Below, piece by piece: positions 8,992-18,621 of a stretch of 64,000 bases of DNA. Origin of the DNA: an uncultured Pseudoxanthomonas sp. GTDB taxonomy: Bacteria > Pseudomonadota > Gammaproteobacteria > Xanthomonadales > Xanthomonadaceae. Numbering within the stretch: the stretch's first letter is position 1; the number at the start of each line of letters is the position of its first letter. Where the stretch lies: positions 1 to 64,000 of the forward strand of contig CAMLGZ010000023.1 of assembly GCA_946479745.1 (NCBI GenBank), in the 5' to 3' direction. The notes under the pieces were generated by a model. It worked only from the letters and a program-made list of their open reading frames with translations. It did not search any database and had not been told where the DNA came from. Both the position numbers and the translations under genes were made by a program.

Positions 8992-11900
8992 CGTTTCTCC
9001 AGCTGATCAAGTAATTGGTCTTCCATTGGATCTTTGGCCGAATCTATGTATGGTTTAAGCGCGTTTCCCAAATTCCTAATCGTTCGATCACCTTCTGAGA
9101 ATATACTTTTGAGCGCCTTTGCACCGCCTTGGAATGTTAGGCCCATGGATACAACTGTACCAACAAAGGCTCCCTTTTCCCCGCCGAAATAGCCGCCAGT
9201 TTGTTCAAATGTATTTGGTCTCGCCCGACCATCAAATGCGCTTAAGAGTCCCCTAAAGCCATCAACAGTCTGCATACTATCCTTGGCCGCCTTTAATGCG
9301 AAAGCTGCGTCGAGAAGTGGGCCATCCGCGGGGCTGGCGACGCTTACCGTCACACCGAAAGCGTCTCCTCCAACCGAAGCGGCGCCATAGACAAGATCCA
9401 TCCCTCCAAACACTCCCGAGACCAATCGTTCCTCAGGGCTCATAGTCGGCGGAGTAACGCTCGCGTCTATTCCGCTCAGTACAGTCTCATAGACGTCATC
9501 GAGGTCATCAGAAGGTTTGGATTGTCTTCCATCCGGATCGGTAAACTTGTATGGATTGTTATTTGCGTACCAGTAGCGATTGAAATTAGCTCCGGTACCT
9601 GAGTTGGCCGTAACCGGATCAACGGACAGGAAGCGTCCGATAGCGGGATCGTAATAGCGCTGTTGCATATAAGTCAGCCCCGTAGCGGCATCCATCACCT
9701 GGCCGGTGTAGCCGATGCCATCGTACGCCGGCTTGTTGATCGCCGCGCCATAGGGCTCGTAGTTGGTGCGGTCGATCACCGCCCCTGCCGCATCGGTCAC
9801 TGCCACCGGGCTCCCCAAAGCATCGGTGTGCTGGTACTTAGCTACACCATTATTTCGAGTTGCCACAAGACTGCCGCGGAGATAAATATGCTCGAAATTT
9901 CCCTTGCCGGTCTGTTCGGCATACATCAGCTGTCCGGATTGGCTGTATTGCGACACGGTAATGCCATCTGCGCGACCACTCAGCACACGGCGACCATACC
10001 CATCGTAGCGATAGAACCATTCCTTTCCGGTCACTTCTCGCAAGCGGTTACCATAGTCGAACTGGTAGCCCTGACCATTCTTATTGGACAGGTTTCCCTG
10101 TACGTCATAGCTCAATCCAACGATACTGGCTCCAGCCGAGTTCTTGATGTTGGTCAGCTGGTTCTTGGAGTCGTAAACGTACTCGGCATTGTCCTTCACT
10201 CCCCCCAACTTCCAGGACTTGAGGTTATCCAACGCGTCGTACGTAAAGCGATGCCAGTGGTCACCGCCAAACATGGCCGACCCGACCGAACTGAGGCGAT
10301 CCAATCCATCGTAGGTCATCCAGCGGTGGGATTGACCGGGAACCCAGTCCCCGATAAATTCGACGTTGCCATTGACGTCGTAGTGATACTCCAAATCTAA
10401 AGCAGCACCATCGGTGCTTCGATCTGGCAACTGACGAGCGTTCTGCAGCATCGTGTGGACGACGCCATTGCCATACGTGAACTGCTTTATGCCGCCATTG
10501 GGGTAGTACTGCACCCCTGTGGCGTAAGGTCCCGCCTGCGTGGGTTGGCCCAGGGCGTTAGGGGCGAAACTGACCGAAAAATTGGTCGGATAGGTCTGGG
10601 TCGCCAAGCTGCCATTGGCATCGTAGCCATAGCCGATGCCCCACGTATACCAGCCCGGCTGGCTGATTGACTCACCGGTCAACAGACGGCGTTTGTTGTA
10701 GTTGTAGCTGTTGATGACCGTATCACCACCATTCGCATTGTTCGTGGTGATGCTGGCGGGGAGGCCATCTGGCATATACGCCCACGATTGATTGCCGCGC
10801 CCATCGGGAAACTGCAACCCCGTCAGCCGGCTGCGGTTGTCGTAAGCACGAGTCACCACCCGACCGCTGCTTTGGGCCTCCGAAAAACTGCAGTCGGTCA
10901 GTGAAGGCAGATTTAGGCCGCTGGCTGACCACAACAGATTGTTTGCACCATCGTTGTAGAACACACTCGCGCCGCTCTCGGGCTCGATGGCCTTGCACAG
11001 GCTTTGGTCCCACGCGTACACGTAATTGCGCCACACTCCCAAGCTACCATCTGCATTGCGTCGACGCATTGCAGTCGGCTTGCCGAACACATCGCGAACG
11101 ATGTCTGTTGAGGCGTTGTCTGCGGTGCTGTCAGCCTGGTTGATCGTCACCGGCCAGTCATAAGCGGGCTGGTCATAGACGGCATAGCGGGTGAGCGTCT
11201 TGTATCCCCGCGGGTTGGTGACCCGGGTCATGAATCCGGATAGATATTCGCTAGTGGTGGTCAACGGACCCAGCTCACTATCCTGGGAAACCGAGATCTG
11301 GCGGTCCAGAGCATCGTAGACGGTCCAGACACCAGGCAGCGACTGGTTGAAATCCGCCACATGCCGATTAGGATAAGACTGAAAAGCCAAACGGCCACTC
11401 GAATCGTAGCGTTGGATAGTCTGAGTTTGCGTGTTGTACGTTGGGTCGGTGATGTCGTAATCCAACGTCATCACCGGTCGCCAAAGACCATCATAGTAGG
11501 TGTGGGTATGCCGATTACCTTGCATGCGAACATGCATCCAATGACCCGCCGGAAGCCCTCTGTCCGCAGCATTAACCTGCTGGAACGAAAACGTGACCGG
11601 GTTCGATGCCGGCACATCACCAGCTGGATACGCGATGCTAGCCAGTCGGCCCATAGCGTCATACGTATACGAGGTTATGTAACCATTTTCATCAGTGACT
11701 GAGGCGATCCAGCCGTCGTCGTTGACTACAGCCGATTGAGTAGCCCCACTTGGCGACTCGGATGTGGCTGGATATTGGATGGCTTGCGGAATGCCACGCT
11801 TCCAACTGGTTAGCGTAGTGACGTTATTGTTGCCATCGGCGACTGTCTTCAGCGTACCGAGTTGGCCGCTTGCCACGGTAGAGATGGTGTCGTAGGTCAG

Positions 11901-12152
11901 GGTCTGCTGCAGCTTGCCGAAGCCGTAGGTCTTCCAGGGTAGTGCTTTCCAGCCAAATTCTGTCTTTGACGTTTCGAAGCCGCTTGTGGTTGTGCGCTTA
12001 ACTTGGCCGAGAGCCCACAGGACGGTATCGTCGTGATACTCCGTGGTTTCAACTTTGCTATAGGTCTGTGCAAGCAAGCTTGCTGGCAAGGCTACGGTTA
12101 GCACTAGAGCCGTTTTGACGAGGTTTGAACTAAGCGGAAGAAGGGAGTTCAT
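8988..12152 (-). CDS. Exported Rhs/YD-repeat protein with variable C-terminal tip (second half of a split cassette)
   Basis: 1054 residues. The N-terminus (KTALVLTVALPASLLAQ) is a Sec signal peptide. The body is a series of YD/RHS repeats such as TSYTYDAMGRL, THTYYDGLWRP, FTYDALDNLK and RYDGYGRR. The Rhs-associated core follows (HTDALGSPVAVTD, TGLTYMQQRYYDPAIGRF, NPYKFTDPDGR), ending near residue 875. The last 180 or so residues differ from any core and contain Gly/Ala-rich hydrophobic stretches, which is typical of a polymorphic toxin tip, although no nuclease or other toxin motif is recognisable. The start overlaps the upstream gene's stop by ATGA, and its own stop overlaps the next gene in the same way, so three genes form one tight transcript. 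No PAAR or VgrG gene is nearby, so type VI export is not indicated. Confidence 0.9.
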   Translation of the reverse strand: MNSLLPLSSNLVKTALVLTVALPASLLAQTYSKVETTEYHDDTVLWALGQVKRTTTSGFETSKTEFGWKALPWKTYGFGKLQQTLTYDTISTVASGQLGTLKTVADGNNNVTTLTSWKRGIPQAIQYPATSESPSGATQSAVVNDDGWIASVTDENGYITSYTYDAMGRLASIAYPAGDVPASNPVTFSFQQVNAADRGLPAGHWMHVRMQGNRHTHTYYDGLWRPVMTLDYDITDPTYNTQTQTIQRYDSSGRLAFQSYPNRHVADFNQSLPGVWTVYDALDRQISVSQDSELGPLTTTSEYLSGFMTRVTNPRGYKTLTRYAVYDQPAYDWPVTINQADSTADNASTDIVRDVFGKPTAMRRRNADGSLGVWRNYVYAWDQSLCKAIEPESGASVFYNDGANNLLWSASGLNLPSLTDCSFSEAQSSGRVVTRAYDNRSRLTGLQFPDGRGNQSWAYMPDGLPASITTNNANGGDTVINSYNYNKRRLLTGESISQPGWYTWGIGYGYDANGSLATQTYPTNFSVSFAPNALGQPTQAGPYATGVQYYPNGGIKQFTYGNGVVHTMLQNARQLPDRSTDGAALDLEYHYDVNGNVEFIGDWVPGQSHRWMTYDGLDRLSSVGSAMFGGDHWHRFTYDALDNLKSWKLGGVKDNAEYVYDSKNQLTNIKNSAGASIVGLSYDVQGNLSNKNGQGYQFDYGNRLREVTGKEWFYRYDGYGRRVLSGRADGITVSQYSQSGQLMYAEQTGKGNFEHIYLRGSLVATRNNGVAKYQHTDALGSPVAVTDAAGAVIDRTNYEPYGAAINKPAYDGIGYTGQVMDAATGLTYMQQRYYDPAIGRFLSVDPVTANSGTGANFNRYWYANNNPYKFTDPDGRQSKPSDDLDDVYETVLSGIDASVTPPTMSPEERLVSGVFGGMDLVYGAASVGGDAFGVTVSVASPADGPLLDAAFALKAAKDSMQTVDGFRGLLSAFDGRARPNTFEQTGGYFGGEKGAFVGTVVSMGLTFQGGAKALKSIFSEGDRTIRNLGNALKPYIDSAKDPMEDQLLDQLEKR

Positions 12153-13999
12153 GGCTCACTCCTTTTGGTCTCAGAAGTTGGCCGAACAAATCCGTCGAAA
12201 CAATAGACTGTCGAATTCGGGCAACCTGTATTCACTTCAGATATAAACTTTCGCCCATCTTGGACAATCTCGGTTCTAACCAAGGGTCGATATTCCATCT
12301 GGAATCCCCCAGCCCAACCGAACTGGACAGTCGTGTAATCGGACCCCGGAGTTGAAGGATAATTCTGGCCGGCAGGGCTGCCGGCATAGGTGTAGTTTTC
12401 GGTTCTTAGTACTTGCGTGCTAGTGCCGGTAGTTCGTTGCAGCAATTGACCGTAATTGGAAAGCCGGTCGCCGCCGAATCTGTATTTGTTTACGGTGCCC
12501 GAGGTTTCTGTCACTGTCGTTAGCGAGGTGTAGGGCGCTGTCCAGCCCGGGGCATAAGCGTAATCCCATGTCTGCGTCGTTAAACCAGGCCCCGATATGA
12601 TTTTTTGATAGAGAGAAGCCACCTGGTAAGCACTTGGTGGGCCCCCAAGGTCGGTATAAGTGTTGCCCGAGCCACTCATCCCGAACATCGGGACCAGGGT
12701 GCAAATCCCTTCCGTTTGCTTGGTTCCATGCATTAATCGACGAAACTTGAACTCGCCTTTTGCTCCGGAAGGGTGTTCCATCCGCAACCAACTCGCGTCG
12801 CCGGTTCCAGGAGCAATGGAAGAGGCTCTAGTTCCTATTTGCAAGCCACAGTTTGCCCAAGTGGATTTCGGGTTGTAATTTAGCATTAAGCCCATGTCGG
12901 ACTCGTATTCGTACGTCCATTTGCTTTGATCAGGCAGGATCACATTTTTTAGTCGCGCGGAGCTTCCCCAGGGTTCGTACACATAGGTCCACGTACGACC
13001 CGAGGTCGAGATAGTTTGTACTTGCCCGGCCGCCGAATAAGTGAGGTCTACAACTACTCCATCACTTGATTTAACTTGAGAAAGTTGCAACGGCTTAGTA
13101 GGGTCATAGGTGTACGTGATCGTGTTTCCAAAGCGATCCGTAGCTTCGGTCGCGTATAGAAAATATTCCTGCCTTGGTACAGCGACCGTGTATGTACATG
13201 TCTGTCCCCAAACCATCTCGGCAGCCTGTGGACTGGGAAAGACTACTGCCGCACTGACCGGGCATGTCGAATCTAGGATGCTTAAAGTGTTTCTATCCAC
13301 CAGCCAATCGAACTTATAACTTGAGCCATCCGGAAGCAGGATCACGAATCCCTCGCCAGTACCACGCTTTATCGGGGAGGGGATGCAGCGCGCGCGCCAG
13401 TGCGAACGAGAAGACTGCTTATACGTATTGCCGTCTGTTGGCATTGTGGCGCCCGGGTGCGCATAGAAGAGCTGCTCTTTGCCGTAGCCTGGAATATTCG
13501 CTATCACGCCAGAGTGCCAATCTTCTGGCTGATACGTGACGCTACTGAAGGGCGGCACACCTTGTATAGAAGGTTGGATCGGACCTTTCGTGCACCGATT
13601 CTGAGAGCCGTCCCAACCTACCCAGCCCAGCCGTGCGTCACTAACTATCTTGAGATACGGCACGTCTAGGTCCCACATTTCGCCGAAAGCCGCATTCCTG
13701 CGATATGTATTTCTGCCTTGTTGATCTTTCCCCTGCGCCCCAATGTCTAGGTTGCGCCCGAGGATGACGGGGAGCCCGTTCGTTTTGATGACGACGTCAT
13801 TGACCGCGAACGATGTGGAGCCGTCTAGCAAGCTCACTTGCTCGCCGAAAAGGTCCGGTCCTAACGGGGCAATGTCCATGCTCGGTTTCAGCCCCTTATT
13901 GAACTGTTCCATGACAGATTGAGCAGACGCGGGGCAAACAAAAAACGCTGCTAGTGAGATTGCAGCTGCCACGCGTACGACGTGCCGTGCTCTAGCCAT
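12149..13999 (-). CDS. Exported Rhs-like protein (first half of a split cassette)
   Basis: 616 residues from ATG 13999, with GGGGAG nine bases upstream. Signal peptide at about 1-28 (VRVAAAISLAAFFVCPASAQ). The mature N-terminal part resembles the start of large Rhs proteins (LFGEQVSLLDGSTSFAVND). YD-like repeats follow (RFGNTITYTYDPTKP, VVVDLTYSAAGQV, WTYVYEPWG, WTYEYES), and there are several cysteines. It has no Rhs core signature of its own; that lies in the downstream gene, which overlaps it by 4 bp. The pair therefore looks like one Rhs shell encoded as two exported proteins. The region is AT-richer than the surrounding chromosome. Confidence 0.85.
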   Translation of the reverse strand: MARARHVVRVAAAISLAAFFVCPASAQSVMEQFNKGLKPSMDIAPLGPDLFGEQVSLLDGSTSFAVNDVVIKTNGLPVILGRNLDIGAQGKDQQGRNTYRRNAAFGEMWDLDVPYLKIVSDARLGWVGWDGSQNRCTKGPIQPSIQGVPPFSSVTYQPEDWHSGVIANIPGYGKEQLFYAHPGATMPTDGNTYKQSSRSHWRARCIPSPIKRGTGEGFVILLPDGSSYKFDWLVDRNTLSILDSTCPVSAAVVFPSPQAAEMVWGQTCTYTVAVPRQEYFLYATEATDRFGNTITYTYDPTKPLQLSQVKSSDGVVVDLTYSAAGQVQTISTSGRTWTYVYEPWGSSARLKNVILPDQSKWTYEYESDMGLMLNYNPKSTWANCGLQIGTRASSIAPGTGDASWLRMEHPSGAKGEFKFRRLMHGTKQTEGICTLVPMFGMSGSGNTYTDLGGPPSAYQVASLYQKIISGPGLTTQTWDYAYAPGWTAPYTSLTTVTETSGTVNKYRFGGDRLSNYGQLLQRTTGTSTQVLRTENYTYAGSPAGQNYPSTPGSDYTTVQFGWAGGFQMEYRPLVRTEIVQDGRKFISEVNTGCPNSTVYCFDGFVRPTSETKRSEP

Positions 14000-14560
14000 G
14001 CAAGTGAACTCCCCAAATGTAAGAATGTTCCGATGCAAGATTGTGCGCACTCATGTGCCAATCCGTTCGGGTCCCCGAGCGCAATATATCGGCTATTACG
14101 GGATCGCGGAAAATTTGAGCTGGTGTGAGACGTGTCACAGATCGTCGGAGCTGTCAGAACGGCATTGCTATCCGAACACTCAGCTTGCTGTGAACTATAG
14201 TAGGTCGATACACCGGCACCGTTTGCGCAGAACGAACGCCCGGGCTGGGTGTTCAGGGTGTGTGAAATATTTACGTTGTTGCGACTAAGTGGCAGCGGTA
14301 AGCACAGTTGAGCTTTCCTGACTGTGAGTGCCATCTAACATCACTTGCAACGTGGAGATCAGGGTCGCGGATTGATACATACGTTTGGGGGCATTGCGTA
14401 AGTAGATGGGGGTGCGCTGATGAAAATCTACATGCAAAATGGCTTGCGGGCCCGTTTGCTGTGTCGGCTTCCTGCACCAGTCCAATCGCAGCGACTCGTC
14501 GGTCTCCTATGCCCTCAAGCGACCGCGCGGATTACCTAGCCGTTACCGACGAAGGCGCAG
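14000..14560. other. Intergenic region upstream of the left Rhs cassette
   Basis: About 560 bp, AT-rich toward 14000, which should hold the promoter of the minus-strand Rhs operon. Short frames on both strands have neither domains nor plausible ribosome sites. The right end returns to core-genome composition just before the symporter stop codon at 14561. Confidence 0.5.
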
Positions 14561-15817
14561 TCAGCTTTCCGGCGTGGCATTCGGCTGCAGATCCTTACCG
14601 GCTTGCCTGGCTACCACACTGGTAGCGGCCAGGTCGGCGGTGACATTGCCGACTGTGGCGAATACATCGGGGATGGTGTCGACGGCGAGCAACAGGCCCA
14701 AGGGCGCGATCGGCAATCCCATGGCCTGGGTGACCGGCAGGTTGGTCGCCATATAGCTGACCTGGCCCGGCAATCCAACCGCGCCGCAGCTGATGATCAC
14801 CGCAAGCGCTGCGCCGGTTGCCGATTGGGCTGCGGACAGGTCGATGCCGTAGGCCCAGGCGATGAAAGCGGCGGCGCTCACGTACTGCACCGGGCTGTTG
14901 ATCCGGAACAGCGATACGGCCATCGGTAGGACAAGGGCAGTGATTTGCGGAGAATATCCCAGACGCCGCTGCGCGATTTCAAGCATGGCCGGCAGCGAAG
15001 CCAGAGAGGACTGCGTGCTGGCGGCTACCACCTGCGCAGGAAGGATCGCGGCGGCGAAGCTGCGGATCTTTTCCCCTCCCCAGAAGACGGCGACCGGCAG
15101 CATCATCAGCGTGACCGCCAGATAAAGCACGCATTGCAACAGGATGTAGACGCCCAATGCACTGACCATGCTCAGGCCGGATTGCGCACATACCGCCAGC
15201 ACCAGTGCGAACACGCCTACCGGCGCCGCCCACAACACCCACCTCACGATGACGATCATCGCGTCGGCGACGGCCTGGAAGAAATTGACCACCAGATCGC
15301 GGCGAGTTTTTTCAATGCGGGTCAGCGCGAAGCCGAAGAACAGAGCGAACACGACCAGCGGAAGCATCGCACTCGCGGCAGCGGCGGCGATCGCGTTGCT
15401 GGGGATGATGGCGACCAGCGCATCGCTCCAGCCGGTGGCGGCGACCGCGGGCATCGTTCCAGCAGAACCGCTCAAGGCCTGCGCCAAGGCCGGATCGCGC
15501 GGTACCAGCGACAACAGTGCGGGAGCGGCGATGGCGGTGAAGAAGGAACCGAAGCTCAGCAGGATCACGAACACCAGCAGGGCGCGACGCGCGGTGCGTC
15601 CCGAAGACGCGGTATCGCTGGCCGTCGTCACGCCTATGATGACCAGCGCCAATACCAGGGGCACCACCGTCATCTGCAACGCGTTCAGCCATAGCTTGCC
15701 GATGGGTTGCACTACTGCGGCCACCTTCGCCGCCAGCGCGGTGTCCGACCAGGCAAGCGTCAATCCGATGACGGCGCCCAGCGCCAGGCCAAGCATCACG
15801 CGGGTAGTGGGCTTCAT
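14561..15817 (-). CDS. Dicarboxylate/amino acid:cation symporter (DAACS family)
   Basis: 418 residues with eight or more hydrophobic helices. The family's hairpin/Ser-rich motif is visible as AASTQSSLASLPAM near 270, followed by the conserved VLPMAVSLFRINSPVQY and AVIISCGAVGLPG. It is a Na+ or H+ coupled uptake system of the inner membrane; family members carry glutamate, aspartate, C4-dicarboxylates or related amino acids. It is the last gene of a five-gene minus-strand operon with peptidoglycan-peptide enzymes, and its ATG overlaps the stop of the YkuD gene by ATGA. From the context, the likely cargo is glutamate or a small acidic peptide released from murein (inference). Confidence 0.9.
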   Translation of the reverse strand: MKPTTRVMLGLALGAVIGLTLAWSDTALAAKVAAVVQPIGKLWLNALQMTVVPLVLALVIIGVTTASDTASSGRTARRALLVFVILLSFGSFFTAIAAPALLSLVPRDPALAQALSGSAGTMPAVAATGWSDALVAIIPSNAIAAAAASAMLPLVVFALFFGFALTRIEKTRRDLVVNFFQAVADAMIVIVRWVLWAAPVGVFALVLAVCAQSGLSMVSALGVYILLQCVLYLAVTLMMLPVAVFWGGEKIRSFAAAILPAQVVAASTQSSLASLPAMLEIAQRRLGYSPQITALVLPMAVSLFRINSPVQYVSAAAFIAWAYGIDLSAAQSATGAALAVIISCGAVGLPGQVSYMATNLPVTQAMGLPIAPLGLLLAVDTIPDVFATVGNVTADLAATSVVARQAGKDLQPNATPES

Positions 15818-16635
15818 GGCTGGTCATCCAATGCGGGCAAGTTCCATTCGGCGCGAAGGTTGCGGTATTGAGTGTCGGGCATCAGTACGAAGACGGGACG
15901 CTGTTCGGGCCGCAGCCACGCCAGCAGCCGATCCATGGTCGGGTCCGCCATTGCCGTACATCCGGCTGTGGCCTCGCCGGGTTGCTTCCATAGATGCGCG
16001 AAGATGCAGCTGCCCGCATCGGGTCGGGCTTGCGGGTTGTGTTCGATGACGAATCCAAGCCGATAGCGCTGGTCGCCAGGGGTACGGAGATCCAGGCGCA
16101 TGGGTTCGGTAGAACCGGCCACCGCGTTGGCGCCCACCGCATTCGCATCGACGATGCGGTTATACAGCGAAGATCCGCTTACATCCATGCAGTAGTGCGA
16201 TGCCTGCATGGCCTCATAGGGCAGGGAAGTTTGTGCCTTGTCCGCATAACCGAACGCCTCGCCAATGCCGAACACACCAGCGGGGCTGCGGCCATCGCCT
16301 TCCTGCTTGATCGGGCCGGGCAGGCCGTCCGGATGCAGGCCCAAACCCCAGGCCGAACCGTTGCGGCCTAGGGTGACCGATTGCGCCGTGCCGACTTCAC
16401 GCCAGGCGCCGTTCGAACGTTCGTAGGTGCGCAGCGTGCCGTGGTTGGCGTTCCAGTCCGGCGTGGTCACGACTACTGCCTGTCGGGCTTCTTTCCACAC
16501 GAAGTCGGACGATCGCGAAGCCTGATGCGCGCAGCCGGCGAGCGTCAGCGCGGAAAGGGCGATGATCGATATCAGCAGCGATCCTCCAATGGTCTTCCCC
16601 CGAGTCGCGTTCAAGCAAGCCGTCCCTTCATTCAT
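15814..16635 (-). CDS. L,D-transpeptidase-family (YkuD) lipoprotein
   Basis: 273 residues from ATG 16635, which overlaps the stop of the regulator gene by ATGA. A lipobox, LTLAGC, at about 30-35 marks a membrane-anchored lipoprotein. The YkuD signature is present as FAHLWKQPGEATAGCTAM: His, then Gly-Cys with the catalytic Cys near 232. Upstream landmarks GLHPDGLPGPIKQEGDGRSP and PAGVFGIGEAFGY fit the ErfK/YbiS/YcfS/YnhG subgroup often annotated as L,D-peptidoglycan transpeptidase YkuD. It would act in the periplasm on meso-DAP peptide stems, as a transpeptidase or L,D-carboxypeptidase. Its place in the operon suggests peptide trimming rather than cross-linking (inference). Confidence 0.88.
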   Translation of the reverse strand: MNEGTACLNATRGKTIGGSLLISIIALSALTLAGCAHQASRSSDFVWKEARQAVVVTTPDWNANHGTLRTYERSNGAWREVGTAQSVTLGRNGSAWGLGLHPDGLPGPIKQEGDGRSPAGVFGIGEAFGYADKAQTSLPYEAMQASHYCMDVSGSSLYNRIVDANAVGANAVAGSTEPMRLDLRTPGDQRYRLGFVIEHNPQARPDAGSCIFAHLWKQPGEATAGCTAMADPTMDRLLAWLRPEQRPVFVLMPDTQYRNLRAEWNLPALDDQP

Positions 16636-17480
16636 GGTTTGAGCATCGGCTGGATCCGCTCCAGATTCGCCTGCAGTATTCCATAGCGCTTCTTGCTGCT
16701 CTCGCAAAGCATGACGTAGATGCCATCCAGCAGGTGCTGCAATGCGGAGTGGTAGAGCAGGGGTTCGATATGCGGGCGATCGTCGTGCGCGGAGACCAGC
16801 AGAGCCAGATCGGCGTGCGCGCGCAGGGCGTTGGAAGTATGCCGGGTCACCGTGATGACCTTGCCCTTGGCCTTACGGAACTGTTGGCAGATCTGCGAAA
16901 GCGTGGTCTGTTTGCCATCCTCGCAGAACACCAGCAGCGCATCGCCGGCGCTGGCCGCCGAAACGCTGGCGATCATGTGCGCGGTATCGAAGTTGTGCAC
17001 GGTGAGGATGCCCAGCAGCGAAAGCCTCCAGGCGAACGCCCGCGCATGGATGTCGTCCTCACCCAGGCCGATGATGAAGACCTTTCCCGCATTACCCAGC
17101 GCATCGGCGACCGCGCGCACCGCTTCGGGTGGGTTGATCAGGCGCGTTTCTTCCTCGGCCTCGGATTTGCGGCGCCACAATTGGCTGCCGCTGGCGCCGT
17201 TGGCATCCTGAGTGGCTGCGGCGGCCACCACGGCATCGTCTCCGTTGTCGGCGCGCGCGACCGCTTCGCCGATCGAATACTTGAGGTCCGGATAGCCCTT
17301 GAAGCCCAGCTTCTGGCTGAACTTGACCACGCTGGACTGGCTGATGCGCAGCGCCGTGGCCAGCTGCTGGGAGGAATAGTCGCGAAGCAGCTGCGCGTTC
17401 TCCAGGATGAAGTCGGCGATGCGGCGTTCGATCGCCGACATCTGGTCGCGCTCGGAGCGGATTTTCACCAGTGGCGACAT
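16632..17480 (-). CDS. RpiR/MurR-family transcriptional regulator
   Basis: 282 residues. The start at ATG 17480 follows the epimerase stop by seven bases; the frame is open further 5' but would run into the epimerase gene. The N-terminal helix-turn-helix is at about 14-75 (LATALRISQSSVVKFSQKLG), and a C-terminal SIS sugar-phosphate-binding fold is at about 120-260 (VFIIGLGEDDIHA, LVFCEDGKQTTL). RpiR proteins such as MurR respond to phosphosugars or amino-sugar acids, so a regulator of this type inside a murein-peptide operon fits control by a cell-wall breakdown product. Candidate binding sites lie at 20240-20274 between the two divergent operons. Confidence 0.9.
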   Translation of the reverse strand: MSPLVKIRSERDQMSAIERRIADFILENAQLLRDYSSQQLATALRISQSSVVKFSQKLGFKGYPDLKYSIGEAVARADNGDDAVVAAAATQDANGASGSQLWRRKSEAEEETRLINPPEAVRAVADALGNAGKVFIIGLGEDDIHARAFAWRLSLLGILTVHNFDTAHMIASVSAASAGDALLVFCEDGKQTTLSQICQQFRKAKGKVITVTRHTSNALRAHADLALLVSAHDDRPHIEPLLYHSALQHLLDGIYVMLCESSKKRYGILQANLERIQPMLKP

Positions 17481-17487
17481 GGCGGAG

Positions 17488-18582
17488 TTACTCGATGAGT
17501 TCAAGGCCGCGGATCTCGCGGATGCCCAGGCCGGGCGCATCGGTTATCGTGATTTCGGACTCGTTGAAGATCACGCCGCCCTCCACCGGATTGAACAGGC
17601 AAAGGGAAGGTCCGTCCAGATCGACCTTGGTGATGATGTCGGCCTTGGCCACGGCCACGTGTACCGCGGCAGCGACGCTGATGCTGGTTTCCAGCATGCA
17701 GCCGATCATGCACTCGATACCGTGCATGGCGGCGATGTCGGCGATGCGGATGGCGTTGGAGATGCCGCCGGTCTTCATGAGTTTGATGTTGATGATGTCC
17801 GCTGCGCGCATGCGGATGAGCTCCACCACTTCCATGGGGCCGAATACGCTTTCGTCGGCCATGATCGGCGTATGCACGCGTTCGGTCACGTAGCGCATGC
17901 CTTCCAGGTCGTGCGCCTTCACCGGTTGTTCGACCAGCTCCAGCCTCACGCCGGCGTCTTCCAGCGTCTGCAGGGCATAGACGGCCTGTTTGGCGGTCCA
18001 GCCCTGGTTGGCGTCCAGGCGCAGCAGGGCGCGGTCTTCCACTGCGGCGTAGATCGCCTTGACCCGTTCGATATCCACGCCGATATCTTTGCCGACCTTG
18101 ATCTTCAGCGACTCGAAGCCCCGATCCACCGCAGCGATGGAATCGGCCACCATCTTGTCGATGTAGTCCACGCTGATGGTGATGTCGGTGGTGATGACCG
18201 GGTCGCCGCCGCCCAGCAATTTGTACAGCGGTGCGCCGTACAGCTGGCCGAACAGGTCATAGATGGCTATCTCCACCGCCGCCTTGGCGCTGGAATTCTT
18301 CTCCATCGCGTTCTGGATCAACTGGGTCAGGCGGTTGAGGTTGGCGATTTCCTCGCCGATCAGGCGCGGAGAAATGTAATGGCGGATGGCATCGACGATG
18401 GAACCATGCGTGTCCCCGGTGATCACCGCGGTGGCCGGAGCTTCGCCGTAACCGATGTGGCCGGTGTCGGTATGCACCATGATCACGATGTCCTCCACGC
18501 GGTCCACCGTGCGCAGGGCTGTCTTGAACGGCGTCTTCAGGGGAACCCGCAGCATGCCGAATTTGATGTCAGTTATTTTCAT
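17488..18582 (-). CDS. Dipeptide epimerase (L-Ala-D/L-Glu epimerase type), enolase superfamily
   Basis: 364 residues, the normal length. It converts L-Ala-D-Glu, the first two residues of the murein stem, to L-Ala-L-Glu, which ordinary peptidases can split. Superfamily residues are in place: SLKIKVGKD (Lys pair), LRLDANQGW, ELVEQPV and MADESVF (the Asp-Glu-Asp metal ligands), NIKLMKTGG (second catalytic Lys) and GCMLETS. Cytoplasmic, no signal peptide. It is second in the minus-strand operon, 39 bp after the NlpC/P60 gene and 7 bp before the regulator. The exact dipeptide specificity cannot be read from sequence, but the context favours murein dipeptides. Confidence 0.92.
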   Translation of the reverse strand: MKITDIKFGMLRVPLKTPFKTALRTVDRVEDIVIMVHTDTGHIGYGEAPATAVITGDTHGSIVDAIRHYISPRLIGEEIANLNRLTQLIQNAMEKNSSAKAAVEIAIYDLFGQLYGAPLYKLLGGGDPVITTDITISVDYIDKMVADSIAAVDRGFESLKIKVGKDIGVDIERVKAIYAAVEDRALLRLDANQGWTAKQAVYALQTLEDAGVRLELVEQPVKAHDLEGMRYVTERVHTPIMADESVFGPMEVVELIRMRAADIINIKLMKTGGISNAIRIADIAAMHGIECMIGCMLETSISVAAAVHVAVAKADIITKVDLDGPSLCLFNPVEGGVIFNESEITITDAPGLGIREIRGLELIE

Positions 18583-18621
18583 GGTCGGTTCTTGTGCTCT
18601 GTGCCGATTCTAGGGGCTGTC

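Noticed and set aside
13951..14334. Minus-strand frame upstream of the left Rhs cassette
   Set aside because: Overlaps the signal-peptide start of the real gene and shows no recognisable protein features.
7976..14560. tRNA-end duplication marking the far side of the left Rhs island
   Set aside because: I looked by eye for a second copy of the tRNA-Leu 3' end (CCGGGCACCA) and found none, so no attachment-site pair is claimed.
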